Shown here: piece after piece, positions 1 to 13,744 of the stretch
Position numbering within the stretch: position 1 is the first letter of the stretch
How the letters are laid out: each line of letters opens with the position of its first letter
NCBI GenBank assembly: GCA_943737045.1
Contig: CALSFV010000010.1
Location: 992,001 to 1,056,000, forward strand
Length of the DNA: 64,000 nt
Direction: 5' to 3'
Source of the DNA: Parapristionchus giblindavisi
Lineage: Eukaryota > Nematoda > Chromadorea > Rhabditida > Diplogasteridae
The notes under the pieces: model-generated
The model's database searches: none
Seen by the model: the letters and a program-made list of their open reading frames with translations, nothing else
What the model was told of the DNA's origin: nothing
Program-made: the position numbers and the translations under genes

Positions 1-196
1 TCACAAAGAAGGAAGGTGAGAGCCTTAGACAATGAGGGTAGACAGGATCAAATTAGGGAGATGTTCCGTTATCACAGTGAAACAGAGAAATGACAAGAAT
101 TAAAGAATGCAATAAAGCAAAAGTCCCTGAAAATAATCTTTCATGGCTTGAAAGCATTAAGCATTTACACGAAAAATCAAATATACAAAAGGCAAT

Positions 197-3100
197 TCAC
201 AATTCCATAATTTCATCAAAGAAATTGAGTTTATTCGTTTCCTTCTTGACAATGAGTCCATAAGCGATGAATAGTATACGATAGTCCTGTAAGTAATGAA
301 ACTAATGTTACACGATCATTTAGGACATAAAAATCATGTCGTTCTAATGAAATTGCTTCGTTATTAGGTGTTAAACCTGTGATTCTGTTAGTATATTTAA
401 AATTTAATATTAACAGAAAACTGTTAACCTTATGTTTCCTTGCGAGTCGAGTTAGAGTATCACAGATACTCATGATAGCAGCGAATGCTGACGGACCCTG
501 AAATATGTCATTATAAGACCACGCGATTGTTGTGATAAACACTTTTTGATTGACTTGCCAAAAATATTACTCAATTCACCATCCTATACATAAAGTTTCT
601 TGAGATCATTTCGACAAATACAATATGGCTTGAATAATATTTTTGTCATTTCTTACAGATTTCTTATGGGACAAAAACATCGAAAGATTAAAACGTAATA
701 TCAAATACGAGAAAATGTTTGTATGAATAAAATAATTCTGACTTAAGAATATGTAATAATATTTTGTTAATATACGACTACCTCATGAACTCCTCTTCTA
801 GCAATTACATAAGAGATCAGAGATGATGCATACTTCTCACGTTGTTCATGCATCATTCCTCTACAATCGGGTGATAGATTCTCGAGGGCTGCAAATAAAC
901 ATTTTCGTAGAGAAATAATTATATCCAATGCATTCTATCAGGCGCTCTTTAAAAATTGTATAATGTTTACTTATGGGAAATATTTCACTGTGGTTGATGT
1001 AACCAACGTTTTCTTCAGAATGTTGTTTTGTTGAATAAGGAACTAATCAAACCTGGATTGCATGTAATTATCGCTTTGAGCAGTACATATTCCTTTTTGT
1101 CCATGTTGAGGTTCTTCAGTACTTGGATAAAGTTAATATGTCTGGCTTGATCGAATTCGGCATCACTACAATCAATATTTATTTATTTTCCAATTTTTTA
1201 GAGTTGGGAACAATCACGAAAATGTTATGTTCATAAATCATTTAGTGTAAAAATTCTAAATCGTTCACTCATTGGTTTACGATTTCAGTGCGCCATTTTC
1301 CTTTGCATTCATCCCCATAATTTATGACTTTATCACCCTTTTGGTGATCAAAGTTTGCCTTTTCCAGTCTAGGTTGTTTGAAAAGTGCTTTGAAAAAATA
1401 TATACTGAAGACTCACTCATCTATGTGTCCATTATTCCATAGACAACCATCAGGATACAAAGTAATGTCCTTCTTGTGTTCGTATGAATAGAAACTCTGT
1501 GTGAGTTGAGAACACATCAAGGCGACGTTTCCCGCGAGGACTCGCTTAAGTAAAATATCAATGCCTATTTTAATTTTACCTAGTTTTCATAGTAAACTTC
1601 AAATGTTTAAATAACCTCAATAGGTCTGATAACTTTTATGTCGTCCGTATTTATAATTAATCAGTTGATAATCAATAATAATAAAAATGCGATTAACCTT
1701 ATCATTCTCCTTGAGTTTGTGAAAGAATTGGAAGGTCTTGAGGTACTCTACAGAATATGCCAGGTCAGCCATCAGCCAAATCTTCACTTCCACCGAAGTT
1801 TCTTTCGGTTGAGATGGGAAAACGAAAGGAATCCGCTCTCTGATTCGCCTCTGAAAAATTTATTTTATTGAAAAACTGACTAATAGAATGCGGATAGCCA
1901 AATACAACTCATTTTTGATAAATTGTATTACTTGTTTTTTTTCTCAAACAATTAAATTAATAATAGTAATAGATGCACACGAATATATATACATGCAGTT
2001 TAAATGTAAATTGTAAAATAAATAAGTTAGCTGATAATGTGTCCTATCGTGTTTCGGCAGCTACGTCAATAAATAAGAATAATGTACCTCTATTGGAATG
2101 ATCTTCCTTATCGGCCTTCCCTTCACAGGAGGCATATCCTGAAAATAATTAAATGTTTTGTGATTTTTCGCATATCCTTGTCAAAAAACATTTTAAATAT
2201 CTGGATCATGAACAATCCTAGCATGATAAGCAGCAGCATTAAGCATTAATGCCTGACATCATAAAGAAATTGAATTGAATAGAATTGAACAATCCTAGTA
2301 CCTTTACAAGGATCTACATTAGGATTCCCAATCACTTATAAGCATAGGCCCTGACAAATCACTTGCTTTATATGTGAAAAGAGTGAAACTTTATCTTATG
2401 GCATTGTTAAATTTTAATCAATGATATCTCCTTACCCCAAAGTCTACCCCTAGTCTTGAATGACCGGATATCAGAATATCTAGTGTGAGATCTTCGTCGC
2501 GACTTGGAATGTACTTTGATCTTCTGAAAACAGAACATTTATAGTATGGACCATAAATCGTGCTACAAGAAGTGATTATGCCGTGGAACAAAAGGAAATT
2601 GCCGTTTTATGGATTTACATACATCAAAATCCACATAGCTCAAGAAGTGAATGAAAAAACAACAGAGAAACCACACGTCGTCAGTGACCATAGAAATAGT
2701 GTGTGAAAGAAAGAGACCGTTGATAGATTCTGTCTACATTATCATACCTTAATCGTTGATGGGCTGATTCGAGATGAAGAAGATTCTCAATCAATCGATC
2801 CATTGTCATCTCTACGATCTTAGGGGCGACGAACAACTAAAAAATATACAATTATTCTTTTTAAACAATAATTCAAGACAGTTCTATACGTCTTTCTTTG
2901 CAAATCCTTGATTTAACTATCTATTCATAATCGTGCTTGCTAATTCATAATGAGTTTCATTTATCATTCAATGCTACGAATAATGATGAAACGGCATTTA
3001 TCATTCAAAATCCGAGGTATTCATATAAAGAAACAAAAGACAAGCCTTAGTATCTTGACTGGTGGAGGGTTCGTTTCCATCATCCAATTCAAGTTTTCTC

Positions 3101-4892
3101 TTAGCCAGAATCTCCTTGATCACAGTATTCTCTCGAGGGACGGCAACAGATAGAATGAGAAGGGGATTCATTCCAGCATCGACGCAACGATCAAAACGAC
3201 AACGACGACAGCGACTACGAACTTCTGAAGGAGAGACGACTTTAAAGAAACATCGACTCTTGCAATGATCTAACCGACGGTTCTACGAGGGAGAATTTGT
3301 CATCGATTTAGATCATGCGTACTTTATAATTTCAACCGCTCGGTTTTGGCCCACTCTCACTCAACCACAGTTAGATATCTCTTGAGGCCAGACTATTAGG
3401 TCTAATAAGGTTCCATTTGATGCTCTTCAGTGAGATTACATTTATAGACTATGATGTTTAAACTCTAGCAACCCTTCGCAAAGGACAACGCAAACCAAAT
3501 AGGTCAGGGTACATGACCAGTCTGTCTGTCTGTTTTATACTGAACGTAGATATAACACACCTTTGTTGATTGAGTCTTTACACTTGAAATTCTTCTTGCA
3601 CATGTATTTCTTCTGGGACAAAACCGCTCGACGAAAGAATGTTTTGCATCCGTTACACGAACCGACCTTAACGAATATTTACATGAATGTGGATTTGAAA
3701 AGACATTTTTGTGTTTAATTTATTTTTTGTAGCTGTATTAAGACATCTGAACCAGCATGAATTTGTATTTTGATTTCATAAAAATAGTTACTTCATAATG
3801 ATATCCTGTAGCGACATCACCACAGATGACACAAGTCACAGGTGCTACATGTTTAGGGTCCTTTTCCTTCACGATAGGTGGGGAGTCTGGTTCAATCTTG
3901 ACGATGGTCTTCTGAAAACACGTTCAATTACTGATTGACGTAGCCACTTATTCGAACTTTTTGGTTTTTACCTGAATTTTTCTTTGAGATAAAATTGCAC
4001 AGACCTAGTGTTTCCCATAATTAGGTACAATTTTCAGGTGCACTGTGACACCAAAGCCCATTTTGCACTACGCAATATTGTGATGCTTTCTGAGATGTGA
4101 AAGCTTTTGCATTTCATGTTTCGTTGGTAGGAAGAATTGTCTTCCTCGTATTGTTTTGAGCGCAAAGAACTTTCATCACTGTTTCATCAGCCACCTTCAA
4201 TCACTGTTCATGTTTATTTGTGACTTTTCATCCTGTCATGAGCTAATACACAATCGAGGAAAATATTAGTCTTTCTTTGTTTTAGTAAGTCCGAGGGATG
4301 GAAAGGGAGTTGACAGACACAGACACAGGGATGTTTCAATTTGCACCCGTTGCACTCAATCCGTTCCTGTATTTGATGTGTAGACACCGATCTTCAACCG
4401 CTAAGCATACGTAGTTGCCGTAGTTACAAACAATGCACCGATTCAGACAGGGCGAGGAAGAGAGAGGGAGGAGGGCGGGAGACAGAGAGTGGGAGAGAGA
4501 GAGTGAGAGAGAGATTGAGTGGGAGAAGGGGTGCGAGCGGGAGGAGAGATAGAGAATAAGAGGATGGTGGGTACATAATGGGTGCGCTCGATCGAGATGT
4601 AAAGCGACACCGCACCGAAGATCGGTAGAGGATCATTACATAGCTAAACAAATCAACAAATGTAAAAGTGAAAATGTCGATTTAAAGCCGCCGATTTTTG
4701 ATTCTTGAAGTATTTGATTTGACTTACGGAATAGAGGTCAACCATGTCGGGTAGAATCTCGCTGGGTGAACTGCAATAAAATTTTGTCCAAATGAAATGC
4801 ATTACAAATTTATTTAATGAGAAAAACTATAAGCTACAGTACCTTTTCCAATATCGATCAGTGGCATCGATAAAAGTTAGGAACTCCGTCAT
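197..4892 (-). CDS. Nuclear hormone receptor A (supernumerary NHR), complete, 461 aa
   Basis: Predicted ligand-regulated transcription factor acting in the nucleus. Coding exons, 5' to 3': 4843-4892, 4728-4770, 3792-3911, 3561-3666, 3046-3224, 2748-2836, 2436-2523, 2088-2138, 1698-1850, 1417-1544, 1053-1165, 782-888, 429-497, 197-286. All phases agree, giving 462 codons with stop. The C4 zinc-finger DNA-binding domain starts near residue 58 (TCVICGDVATGYHYE) and continues with P-box CNGCKTFFRR and the second finger CRSRCRRCRFDRCVDAGMNP-like block on exon 5. The ligand-binding domain fills the rest and ends in a short helix-bearing exon (DYRILFIAYGL). The start ATG follows a TATAG acceptor, so it may be trans-spliced. 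Intron 5, after 3046, begins with GC, not GT; the same junction in gene B is GT. It is the most diverged member of the array and lies downstream of gene B. The ligand is unknown. Confidence 0.9.
4440..4560 (+). repeat. Purine-rich (GA) low-complexity tract in gene A intron
   Basis: About 120 bases on the + strand consist mostly of A and G with repeated GAGAGAG runs. It lies in the second coding intron of gene A (3912-4727). The long open frame opposite it is only a by-product of the pyrimidine complement. Confidence 0.85.
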
Positions 4893-5850
4893 GTCACACA
4901 ATCTATAAAGAGGTAATTGCTTATTCATTAATTGTCAGAAATCGACGGCAATTCGAGTCGTAGTTATTAGATAACAACGTTAATACAGCGCAAAGATATG
5001 AAGGAAACTCGAGAAACGTTCAAATTGTGGTGTACCGCGTCAGATTACGATAATTTTTGATAAATCACGACGAGCCTTGCGGTCTCTATTTATAGAGCAT
5101 CTCTATTTATTGAGCAACTGTGGCGAAATCTGTTCAATAAACGCACTATAGATATGTTATCTGTCATCGGGAAAGCATTGCATCGTGAGCGTACTACTCT
5201 GTCTTAAGCCACATTTCTCTGAAAGTTGGGCACACTGTGAAGCATTTGCATAGAATTTTCTCAGTGAACGGTGATTCCGACATTTAGAGAAATGATAATA
5301 AATATTTAATGGAGACAAAGTGTCTGTTCAAGCGGAAACTATCGAGAGTGAGATACGATTTTCGAAAAGGAGCCAATCATAGTAAAGAGGACGATGACGT
5401 CATCACAAATTAACACATTAATGAGACCGAAAATATCCCAGGTAAAAGGTATCAATGGTTGCTTCTCGACTGATAACGATATCATCTGAGACCCAATCAA
5501 TAAGATGATAAGAGAGAAAGAGGTCTCATTGCGTAGATAGATAATGGAGAGAATACAATATACTGATAGTCAATACAATATTAATAAATGATTATCTATC
5601 GCTAGAGCAGATGAAGTTAGCAGATACATACGATGTAAAATAATTGCTTTCACGCGTTCCATTGGTACTGGAAGAATGAAAGAGTGAGCGAGACAAGGGG
5701 GGTGTGCATGTGACAAGTGTTATTCTATTGAACCGTCCAAATGAATACAAAAAATGAAGAGAAACGGTTGACTGTGAAAAAAGTTATGGCTGAAAAAACC
5801 AAAATATGATAGAATATTGGCCAGTACTGTATATCAACAGAGGGATGGAT

Positions 5851-5967
5851 TAATACACACCGAGTTAATTTGAAATTCTCGGCTCTGACAATGCTCTCTC
5901 GCTTTCTTTGTCTGCGAGAGAATGTTGCTAGAGTGGAGAGAGAAAATATCTCGTGGTGTGTCTTTAA
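5851..5967. mobile_element. TTAA-flanked fold-back MITE, family X (copy 1)
   Basis: The ends ACACACCGAGTTAATTTGAA and the complement of its right end (TTAAAGACACACCACGAG) are inverted repeats. The inner stem CTCTCTCGC...GCGAGAGA surrounds a TTTCTTTGTCT loop. The same design recurs at 23024-23125, 29861-29973 and 37605-37716. It looks like a non-autonomous, piggyBac-like TTAA element; the superfamily is inferred from the target site alone. Confidence 0.75.
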
Positions 5968-5984
5968 CATGGATGAACAACGAA

Positions 5985-6390
5985 GCGCTCACGGGGATGG
6001 AGAAGGGGAGGAAGAAGGGAGATGAAGAGAAAATGAGAGATGAAGAGGAAGAGGATGAAGAAGAGAACATGGAGAAAAGGGGGAAATGAAGAGGGAGAGA
6101 AAGGGGGTGTACACATTGGATAGAGAAGCCTGGGTCCACGCGAGTGCTACACTCTATGCTGCTCTCTATCTCTCCTTTTCCCTCTCTACCTCTGTCCCTA
6201 ACTCTACCTCTCCCTCTGCCTCTATTCTCTCTCGTATCCCTCTACACGTCTCGCAATTTCCTTTCCTTTTCCAAATCAGAGCTATCTGTAGTTGTCTGTT
6301 GTCTCTCATATTTCCTTTCTCTCTAATTCGCTTTTATCTTTCTCTATCTATCAATCTATACCTCTTCGCTTCCTCTTCCTAACACTCCTC
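5985..6390. repeat. Paired purine tract then pyrimidine tract
   Basis: About 5990-6110 is A/G-rich (GGAGGAAGAAGGGAG type). After a roughly 55-base mixed spacer, 6165-6390 is C/T-rich (CTCTACCTCTCC type). The two halves could pair as a long imperfect hairpin. The open frames on both strands here are composition artefacts. Confidence 0.7.
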
Positions 6391-7288
6391 CACATACTCC
6401 ACGAAACAAGCACCACACATCACCCCAAAGGCTGCACCATGAGCAGTATAATATTAAATTTTATTTACAAAGCACTTAATCTACCTGAGACCTACGCATT
6501 GATATGCTTTGGAAATCACATATTTTAGGGCAATTATTATCAGATTTTTTTAATATTCATATTCATCACAAAAGATATGGTCACACCCATAATAAAGCAT
6601 GTGATTATGCATGATTCAGCTGTAAATTATTATTATTATTATTAAAATAAAATGGAACTGAATAAACGCGTACAGAAATCCGCTTATGATTGTATACAGT
6701 CTGTGCATAAAGTGAAATGTCGAAATGCATTAAACTGAATGAAAAACTAATCCATACTAAAATAAACCTTATCCTCGTTCTCGCCATGAACAAGTTTCGA
6801 TACCAAAAATAGTTATAAGAATACTAGATGTTTGGTGGCGACTTGCAAAGTGACAAGTTATATTACATGCGTCAATGTGTCAACAACTTCGACAATGAGA
6901 TTTGACTTTTGCATCTAACCAATCGTCATATCTTTTTGTTAATTATAAAAAATGTATTTCCGTGTTCTCTAACTACGATAAAGCATTGAGTCGCGAAGAG
7001 AACTACCTGTCCCATTTGAATACAGAGAACGAATCTACTATCAATACGATATACATCACACAAGAGATGTTTCGGGTGCTATCTCGGTGTATTGTCTCCA
7101 TTCTTTCCTTTCATCGTTCAATCACTATCAAATATCGTTTTAAATGTGTCCAATTAATTGTTCGCTCTTTATCTAGATAAACACTACATAGAGATTCATT
7201 GCATTGATTGGTGTCCATTACTGTTCTCGGTACAGTATCTAATAGATCTATTACTAAAAGAAGTGTGATCACTGACAATGGTCGTTTA

Positions 7289-8280
7289 TGAGCGTTTTTC
7301 ATTCCATAACATGGTGCATATTCTGTCAGGTGGGTATATAGTGCGACATCCGATTAATTGAAGCTTTATTGAACCTTTATTTGGCCACACCCAAATGAAA
7401 CTCGTATGTAAAAATAACATGAAAATTGGTTTCTAATTTACTCAGCATTGAACGCTATAAACTTTTCATTACAGATTCCATCAGGTTCAACTCAACATTG
7501 GAAAATCAGCACCAACAAAACATATTATTCGGAGGTTTGTACTTCCCCCTTTGAGTCGGAAGAAAGTGTTTCATTGGCACAAGGCGTAGTCTTATCAGAG
7601 TGTCACACTACACAATCATTCGAATAACCAACAACGTGATACGTGTAGTTTTTGTGATAACCAGTCTTTGTTCAAATGACAGTCTTTCTATCACTTTCAT
7701 CATGAAACTATGGACACATGACGAGGAATGGGTCTGATTGGAATTGATAAAAGCATAGCTACAATTCCTTTGAGACGATACTATTCGTAATTTCGGTTTC
7801 AATGACGCACGACGACGCTTAATTAGGAAAGAATAAAAGGTGGACCTAATAATAAAACGAATATGTGTATTGTGCAAAGCGATATGATCAATGGTTAAGT
7901 TTGAGCATAAGAAATCATTGATGGTACTCATTTATTCTTACCTGTGGGGCGAGGCCGCAGCAGATTTTGTAGTGGGAATTAAACTTGGGTACCAGTGGGA
8001 GAAATTCTGGGGATCCAATGTGAACCCACTGGGACCCAGAATATTTGAGTGCATTGCACCGCCATAAATTCTAATGAAGTCTTTTCAATACGAGCCATCT
8101 ATTATAGTATACAATGTGTATATTTCAGTGAGAAAATTGAAGAGTAAGCAAGACGAAGATAGATAAGTATGGACTTCAATGAGCCTCCGTCTTGGTGGTT
8201 TGTTGTAGGAGATCAAACCATTGCCTTCCTCTCCCATCTCACCCACTCACCTTCATCACGTCTACTCAACTACTATATAA
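7289..8280 (+). other. Weak candidate small spliced gene on the plus strand
   Basis: Three blocks join in phase 0: ATG at 7289 to a CAG/GTGGGT donor near 7330; a block after TTACAG near 7475 to a GAG/GTTTGT donor near 7535; and a block after TTGTAG near 8212 ending in TAA near 8280. The product would be about 57 residues with no recognised domain. The splice sites are plausible but this could be chance. No homology call is possible. Confidence 0.15.
7940..8062 (-). other. GC-rich coding-like exon candidate
   Basis: On the minus strand, an ATG near 8056 opens about 38 codons (MHSNILGPSGFTLDPQNFSH...) that run into a good CACAG/GTAAGA donor near 7943. The block is clearly richer in G+C than its flanks. 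No matching downstream exon was found and no family is recognised. It may be an exon fragment or a captured sequence. Confidence 0.25.
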
Positions 8281-8720
8281 TTGAATCTAAATCAATTAAT
8301 ATTGTTTATTTTATTTCTTCGAAGAGAAAAAATTAATGAGGTAAAGGAATCAAAAGTACTCGTAGAAAAAACAATATGAAGAATAGAACAGGGAACCAAT
8401 AGCTATGAATAAGATTTGTGAAATGCTAACAAAAACTAAAAACTGAATGCATAAATATCATGATCACGAAAAACTATTGTACAAATGTATACCAAATATT
8501 ATGAATGAATCTCTTAGACTCTTTCGTACATATCGAATAGTGCAAATAATTATCGTTGTGGGATAAGTCATTTACATTCGCAGTTAAGATCAACGTCGAC
8601 AGTGGTCTTAGGTGCCTACGATGTTACAATAAATCGTATTACATTCGAGCGGGCAACACGTAACAGAGGCAATTGAGATCAGGTATAAGAAATCGGTTGA
8701 AAATCAATAATCAAATGAAT

Positions 8721-11700
8721 CTATGCATCCATAATCTCTTTGATTAAGGAATTTCTATTCGAGGCCCATTTAGGCGCGAGTCCGAGAGCGAGAATTAGAT
8801 GATGGAGATCCTGAATTTATGATATACGATTTCCATTAAAGATATTGGATTCAATTCGGTTTCGTCCATCTTGGTAGACTTTAGGATGAGCAAGTAGGGA
8901 ATTGTGTCTGATATATCAAAACAAGTTTCAGGAAGAGTTTGAAACCGTGAAAGATAATTTATAAACTGATGCTGTACCTTTTGCCTCTTGGCCAGTCTGA
9001 TTAATTTGTCAGTAATCATCATCATTTCTGCGTACGCAGAAGGTCCCTGACAACATTACAAACATAAGACATTGAAATCGATCAATAGGAGTACTAAAGA
9101 TTAAAAAAAATCAATGAAAGATGGAATATTGAATAGCGCTTATTGTTAGATCACCTTGCTGAATCCTCTTCTCGCCATGACATATGACATGAGCGATTTG
9201 GCGTACTTTTCCCTCTGTTCATGCATCATTCCACGAGAATCGGAAGAGAGATCTTCCAGGGCTGAAAAAAAGCCATGAATATTGTTATTTCAGAAAACGA
9301 GAAACATAAACGAAGAAACGATATATCCAGTGTAATGTTTAATTTCCCTTGCATCAGCCAGAAATGTAGCACTATATTATTATTATTGCCAATCATCCCA
9401 GCTGTTATATTGTATTTCCGAGATTTCACTAATGCTGTGTTCAAAAGACACGAAACGAATAATTTAATTTAATTTAATTTATCATACATCAATAAGATGC
9501 GACAACATATAATAGAAACGAAACGAAACGAAAAACTAAGTGTGCGAAACGGAGGGAGTTTTGCTGCTTTTTTTTATTTTTTCGTACCTTTTGTACAGAG
9601 CAAAACTGTAAAGTGAAATAGCTGGTATCTGATGATAGTGAAACTGACCTGGATTGCATGTAATGATAGCCTTGAGTAGTACATATTCAGTCCTGTCCAT
9701 ATCCATTTCCTTCAATCTCTGGATGAGTCCATAATGTTTCTCTCGCTCGTGTTCCGCCTCTCTGAAATCAAAATTCGTTCATTTCCACAAACTGCAAGAT
9801 TTTGTAAGAAGAGTTCCAATTTAGTGCACGAAGATAGTACTGAGATAGCCATATTAATGAACGAAAGAATACTTACTCTGGAATGACTCCATAGAATGCC
9901 TTCATTCCGTCAGGATTGATGGTTATATCACTCTTCTTCTCGTACGAATAGAAACTCTGTGTAATCTGCACGCAGATCAGTGCGATTTGAGAGGCCAGAA
10001 CTTTCTGAAACGTGATTCTGCTTACTTTCTAAGTCGAGTTTCAATAATTACAGTTCAATTTTCTTTTTGCGAACAATTATGATTCTATTCAGATATCTAT
10101 AACATGCATTGTGTGTGATTTTTGCTGTTGAATTTACATGTTAGAACTGAACAAACCTTATCTTTTGAGTTCAATTTATGAAAGAACTCAAACGTTTTGA
10201 GATACTCGAGAGCATATACGAGTTCCGATATGAACCATTGCTTGTAGCTTGACTGTATTTTCCCGCATCGAGGAGTATGCAGCAGTGGTATACGCTTTTT
10301 GATGCGAATCTGAAAAAAATATATCATTTGCCAAGTTATTTAAGTTGGATGTTAATATGAATAAAAGTCACGATAAGTTCTGCGTCTGTTTTTTGAGGAA
10401 CCTGGGTATGATTACCTCGAAAGGAATCCACTCTGTCTGCGGAGGTTTCTCTTTTAAATTCACTGGATCCATTTCCTGAAGAATTCGACATACATATTAA
10501 ATCAAAATTGAATCAAAATCGAAAAATAAATACTTCTCAAATTTCACATATGTAGATACATGAATTGGGGGTATAATGAAGGTTCTCTATTTTACAAACC
10601 CCAACAATTGCCAATACACTAAAAAATGCGATGAACTGAAAAAAGTAAACTAACTCCATAGTCTATGCTCAGCTTGGAATGTCCTTCCAGAACCTTTTCG
10701 ATGGTTAATTCATCCATGATGGTGGGAGAGTACTTGGATCGTCTGAAAAAGAAACATAATCTATTAATCGATAGATCAAGAAAGGACAGCAACATCAATA
10801 AACGAATATTAATGATCTTACTGTAAACTTTATCAAACCAAAAACAAATCTGACCACCTCAATCGTTGATGTGCAACTTCTAAATGGAGAAGTTCATCGA
10901 TGAGACGATCGATGGTTAGTTCTACGCAGTGTGGAGAGATTTGAATCTATAAATAGTACTCAAAAATGTATTTAAATACAGTTTTTGTTCGCTCTTGCAT
11001 ATACCTAATCTCGAATATTCTCTGTCGCATACGACAACAAACCTTTGTATCCTGACTGGTCGACGGCTCGGTTACATCGGTTAATTCGAGCTTTCTCTTG
11101 GCCAGAATATCCTTGATTACTGTATTCTCTGCGGGATTAGAGTCCGATAGAATGCCCAGAGGGTTCATTCCGACCTCAATGCATTTTTCCAGACGACATC
11201 CACGACATTTCACTCGGATTTCTGTAAATATTGATTTCAGTTTGAACATTTCAGCTCTTGTCAGAGTGGGGTATCCCTCAATTCAATCTCGGAGTGTCTG
11301 TACTTTGCACTGATTGTGATCATTGTTTGCTTTAAGTGTCCACAGTAGATGCATACAACTAAGACTAATTGTAAGATCGGAATATCTATAGCTTTTATAC
11401 ATTCCAAACTATACTAAATGACACTAAACGAAAAGCTGAATCAAAGAGTGCATTAGAAAGACAATACTATCTTCCACCCAGTTTCACTTCCTCATAGAAA
11501 GAGAAGCTATCTTACACAACACTCTCATTGTGAACCCGACTTCGTTTAATTATCATACCCGGAAGACGTAAATTCTAGGAAAATATGTCCTTCCCGAAGT
11601 GCTCGTTTAAAATACAAACAGTTTAAAATAGTAACCCTTGTTGATTGATTCCTTGCATTCTCCATTCTTCTTGCATCTATAGCTCTTCTGACCCAGGACT

Positions 11701-12516
11701 GCTCGTCGAAAGAATGTCTTACAACCATTGCAAGAACCAACCTAAAAGATTTTTTTAGCTTCCACAAATTCGTTGTTCTTAAAGTAAGAGTCCAAATTCA
11801 TTGTTCCTTACATAGACACGATTTTTCTCCAATATATCTGTTCCTATTTTCAAATAAGAAAACAATGAATGAGCGTAACCATTTCCATTTTTGACTTTAC
11901 TTGAATAAATTTTCGACAAATTGGAAGTGCATTTCCAGTTTAGAAATATTACAGGAGAGGATGAACTCATCTGATATCTCAGACTGACCTCATAGTGATA
12001 CCCAGTGGCTGTGTCACCACAGACTGCACAAATATCTGGAGGAATGTTCTTATCCGTGAATTGCCTCACACTTCTCCTCTTTTTCCTCGTTGTTTTGACT
12101 GGTTCTTCAACGCTGGTGGAGGGCGAACATACCACTTCCATCTTCTTCTGTAAAGATCATACATTCAATATACAGCACAACCAAAATCGTTACTATTTAG
12201 GAAAGTTATCCATATATAGATTGCATTTCCCTAGGATATCATATGTCGGTAATTTCCCGGATATCTTCAGAAATGTCGTACGAAACGACTCACGATATCT
12301 GGTTTGATCTCCGCAGATGAGAAGGGGTCGGTAGAGGAGCTGAAAACCAATGATTAATGTAAAAAAAAAACTATTGCCCTACGAAGCCCGTAAGAAATGT
12401 TAATCTATGATGCTAGAAACAGGGCAGATGAATAACATATGAGAAACACAAATTCACCTGTTCCAATATCTACGGTGGGGTGTTTCCTGGAACGTGTTGA
12501 CTATCAGATCTGCCAT
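8721..12516 (-). CDS. Nuclear hormone receptor B (supernumerary NHR), complete, 481 aa
   Basis: Coding exons, 5' to 3': 12458-12516, 12294-12339, 11989-12147, 11636-11741, 11043-11221, 10858-10946, 10655-10742, 10416-10475, 10157-10309, 9877-10004, 9649-9761, 9155-9261, 8978-9046, 8721-8810. Phases agree throughout, giving 482 codons with stop. A basic stretch (TTRKKRRSVRQ) precedes the C4 finger that starts near residue 75 (DICAVCGDTATGYHYE). The P-box is CNGCKTFFRR and the second finger is CRGCRLEKCIEVGMNP. The ligand-binding half has the array's common blocks: LAKRKLEL hinge, SIDYG, EYLKTFEFF, SYVMARRGFSK. The last exon (DLHHLILALGLAP) aligns with those of A, D and E. The ATG follows a CTTTGCAG acceptor. 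Exon 6 is almost identical in DNA to exon 7 of gene E, which suggests sequence exchange. Confidence 0.92.
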
Positions 12517-13515
12517 CTGCAAAGTAATGAGGATGATAACTGGTCTATTCAACTCATGCACTATTTCTCTGTTCTATAATACCGATAAAGGATTGTCCTT
12601 AAAGAGACCAATGACCGGGGACTTCCTCTACTATAAGGAACCTTTGATCGACTGTTCATTGCTCAATGCTCACTCCTTTTCAGAGATCAGAGAAATAGTG
12701 TGAGAGATGCGCATTGCGAGATAAAAGTGGAGATGTGTTGGAAGATATCGATTGGGATAAAGGGATTGTAATACAGTGCACGTACGCACTATATCGACCA
12801 AGAGAAATATTTTCGTTTTTTACACATCATATTTTATGTGCTAGTACAAGCTGCTGACCGTGCGCTATTTCAGTGATACGTGGCGGGCATATTGAACTGT
12901 AAAGAGCGTAGTACATACGAAACATAGGAGAGATTTTGGAGTTGAAATAGAAAGAGTAGACTTTAGCGGAACGAGACATAGGAAGATTAGCGAATGGAGC
13001 GAATATAGAAATATCACGGAACTGATTGAGGCAGCGATAACTGTTAAAATGCGCACAGATAATCTCGACGTGTTGTTTGCATTGAAGATAGAGTTAAAAG
13101 TGTCAAAAGAGTCGATTAATAGTGAAAGGAAAGTGCGACATCGTTTAGTCCACAAGGTCACACCGTTTAATTATATAACATCCATCTTATTCATAATGAC
13201 TACTAAAACAATGCAGTTTTCCATATGGTATTTGTATATCCTCAAACAAATTGTGCTTTATGATGACAAAAACAGTGATCACTAGAGAAAACGAAGTGCA
13301 ACTAACTATCAAAGGTGCGGCTATTGTGTGCAATAACAACAATGAAGTTTGGCATTGGTTCATTTTGGTCATAGTGAATCACACGACAACGCATTGTGCT
13401 GATATGATTGGGCAAACAAAGAGAGAGGAAGAGGAAGCAAATATGAAAGTATGAAAGATGATATAGAATACTCTCTTCCTAGTCAATTGTCTCTTCGTTT
13501 CGTACACGACTTCTA

Positions 13516-13626
13516 ATGCATCGTTACATTTCCCTTACGTGCCTACGCCGTAACCCCCTCCGCCGCGTCTCCGTCGTTACGGCGGAGGTTACGGCGTAGA
13601 CACGTAAGGGAAATGTAACGATGCAT
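13516..13626. mobile_element. Near-perfect palindromic MITE (111 bp hairpin)
   Basis: The left arm begins ATGCATCGTTACATTTCCCT and the right arm is its reverse complement, with about 48-base arms around a short GC-rich loop (CTCCGTCG region). A diverged relative of the arm (GTCGTTACATTTGCATACGC) occurs at 52646-52680. It is too short to code for anything; it is probably a fold-back MITE. Confidence 0.8.
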
Positions 13627-13744
13627 AAGTAATCTACGAGTTAGATATCATTGAGACCGTTGCCAATGGTTGCAGAGGAGATAGTAGTAATTGGGGGAGT
13701 GTGACGTACGAGAATCGACTATAGTCTATACTTTAGTGAAGGAA

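Larger units (their letters stand above)
4893..8720. other. Spacer between receptor genes A and B
   Basis: No confident gene. It holds the 5' flank of A, a purine/pyrimidine tract pair near 5990-6390, a TTAA fold-back element at 5851-5967 and ordinary AT-rich sequence from 6400 to 7250. Two weak exon-like blocks lie at 7940-8062 (minus) and 7289-8280 (plus); they are listed separately. Other open frames here have no splice, start or composition support. Confidence 0.6.

Noticed and set aside
5834..6382. Several Ser/Pro/Leu-rich open frames on both strands
   Set aside because: They come from purine/pyrimidine low-complexity DNA; the same is true at 4424-4651, 13745-14207 and 33279-33491.
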